A DNA stretch of 22,035 nucleotides from Limimaricola sp041580155 (GTDB lineage: Bacteria; Pseudomonadota; Alphaproteobacteria; Rhodobacterales; Rhodobacteraceae), in contig JBFGEI010000017.1 in the NCBI GenBank assembly GCA_041580155.1, positions 1-22,035 on the forward strand, in the 5' to 3' direction. A program made the translations under genes and the position numbers. The notes beneath the pieces were generated by a model, which was not told the DNA's origin, searched no databases, and saw only the letters and a list, made by a program, of their open reading frames with translations. Below are positions 21,926-22,035 of this stretch, in pieces; the first letter of the stretch is position 1, and each line of letters opens with the position of its first letter.

Positions 21926-22035
21926 ATGATCCCGCTCCTTCTGCTTGCCGCCGGACGCGCGTCGCGGATGCAGGGCCGCGACAAGCTGGCCGAGACGATC
22001 CACGGGGTGCCGTTGCTGCGGCGCCAGGCGTTGGC
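21926..22035 (+). CDS. MobA-like NTP transferase, N-terminal part
   Basis: This is the first 36 codons of a nucleotidyltransferase. The start MIPLLLLAAGRASRMQGRDKL carries the LAAGxxxRMxGxDKL nucleotide-binding signature of the MobA-like superfamily, which includes molybdenum-cofactor cytidylyl- and guanylyltransferases and sugar nucleotidyltransferases. The next residues, HGVPLLRRQ, match the usual following block and favour a MocA/CoxI-type cytidylyltransferase, but the fragment is too short to say. AAGG lies 8 nt before the ATG. The gene runs off the right edge, and is divergent from the DUF2254 gene with 106 bp between them. Confidence 0.85.
   Translation, partial: MIPLLLLAAGRASRMQGRDKLAETIHGVPLLRRQAL

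Noticed and set aside
1..22035. Mobile elements, phage genes, CRISPR arrays, tRNA and rRNA
   Set aside because: None seen. There are no transposase or integrase motifs, no spaced direct repeats, no cloverleaf or rRNA core sequences, and composition is even.

Overview
The window is GC-rich chromosomal DNA that looks like an alphaproteobacterium of the Rhodobacterales (Rhodobacteraceae/Roseobacter type). The evidence is the S2 N-terminus, a HemB lacking the zinc cysteines, a 3-hydroxybutyrate dehydrogenase next to a patatin-like hydrolase, and a small membrane protein beginning DLTKTLFEVIDMRSFSN that I remember only from this group. Base composition and codon use look uniform. I see no insertion sequence, phage gene, integrase, CRISPR array, tRNA or rRNA, so this reads as core genome rather than an island.

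Layout, left to right. The start of rpsB (1-167, minus) runs off the left edge. A HupE/UreJ-type membrane transporter (361-1500, minus) and a DUF4198 periplasmic protein (1499-2299, plus) lie head to head, and their start codons share the same CATG. A pseudouridine catabolism pair follows, psuK-psuG (2332-4142), coupled by a 4-bp overlap. A DUF502 membrane protein (4243-4956) then converges on a minus-strand operon of bdhA and a patatin-like hydrolase (6782-4965). The 357-bp gap 6783-7139 is the only long intergenic stretch. It holds a candidate small RNA on the minus strand with promoter, hairpin and rho-independent terminator, back to back with a promoter for a YejA-like peptide-binding protein (7140-8957). 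That protein gene is coupled to a 41-residue lipoprotein and ends at a strong terminator.

The middle has an acidic CsbD-like protein (9181-9519), a convergent XRE-cupin regulator (9529-10164), and a coupled pair of a FrnE/DsbA-type oxidoreductase and a Bcr/CflA-type efflux pump (10324-12200). The largest block is a minus-strand run from 18694 to 12210: a Rhodobacterales membrane protein, mfd, a GT2 glycosyltransferase, a LAB_N-domain protein and a GT39 glycosyltransferase. From mfd onward the genes overlap by 4, 4 and 11 bp, so a DNA-repair translocase appears to be translationally coupled to an ArnC/ArnT-like lipid-glycosylation module. The right end has hemB, a SYLF-domain lipoprotein, a convergent DUF2254 membrane protein, and the start of a MobA-like nucleotidyltransferase that runs off the right edge.

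No dramatic new multi-gene system is evident. The most interesting signals are the candidate sRNA at about 6942-7023, the G8 tract inside the peptide-binding-protein promoter, the zero-spacing HupE/DUF4198 divergent pair, and the mfd-glycosyltransferase coupling. All functional calls are by eye from motifs and remembered family features; no searches were run.
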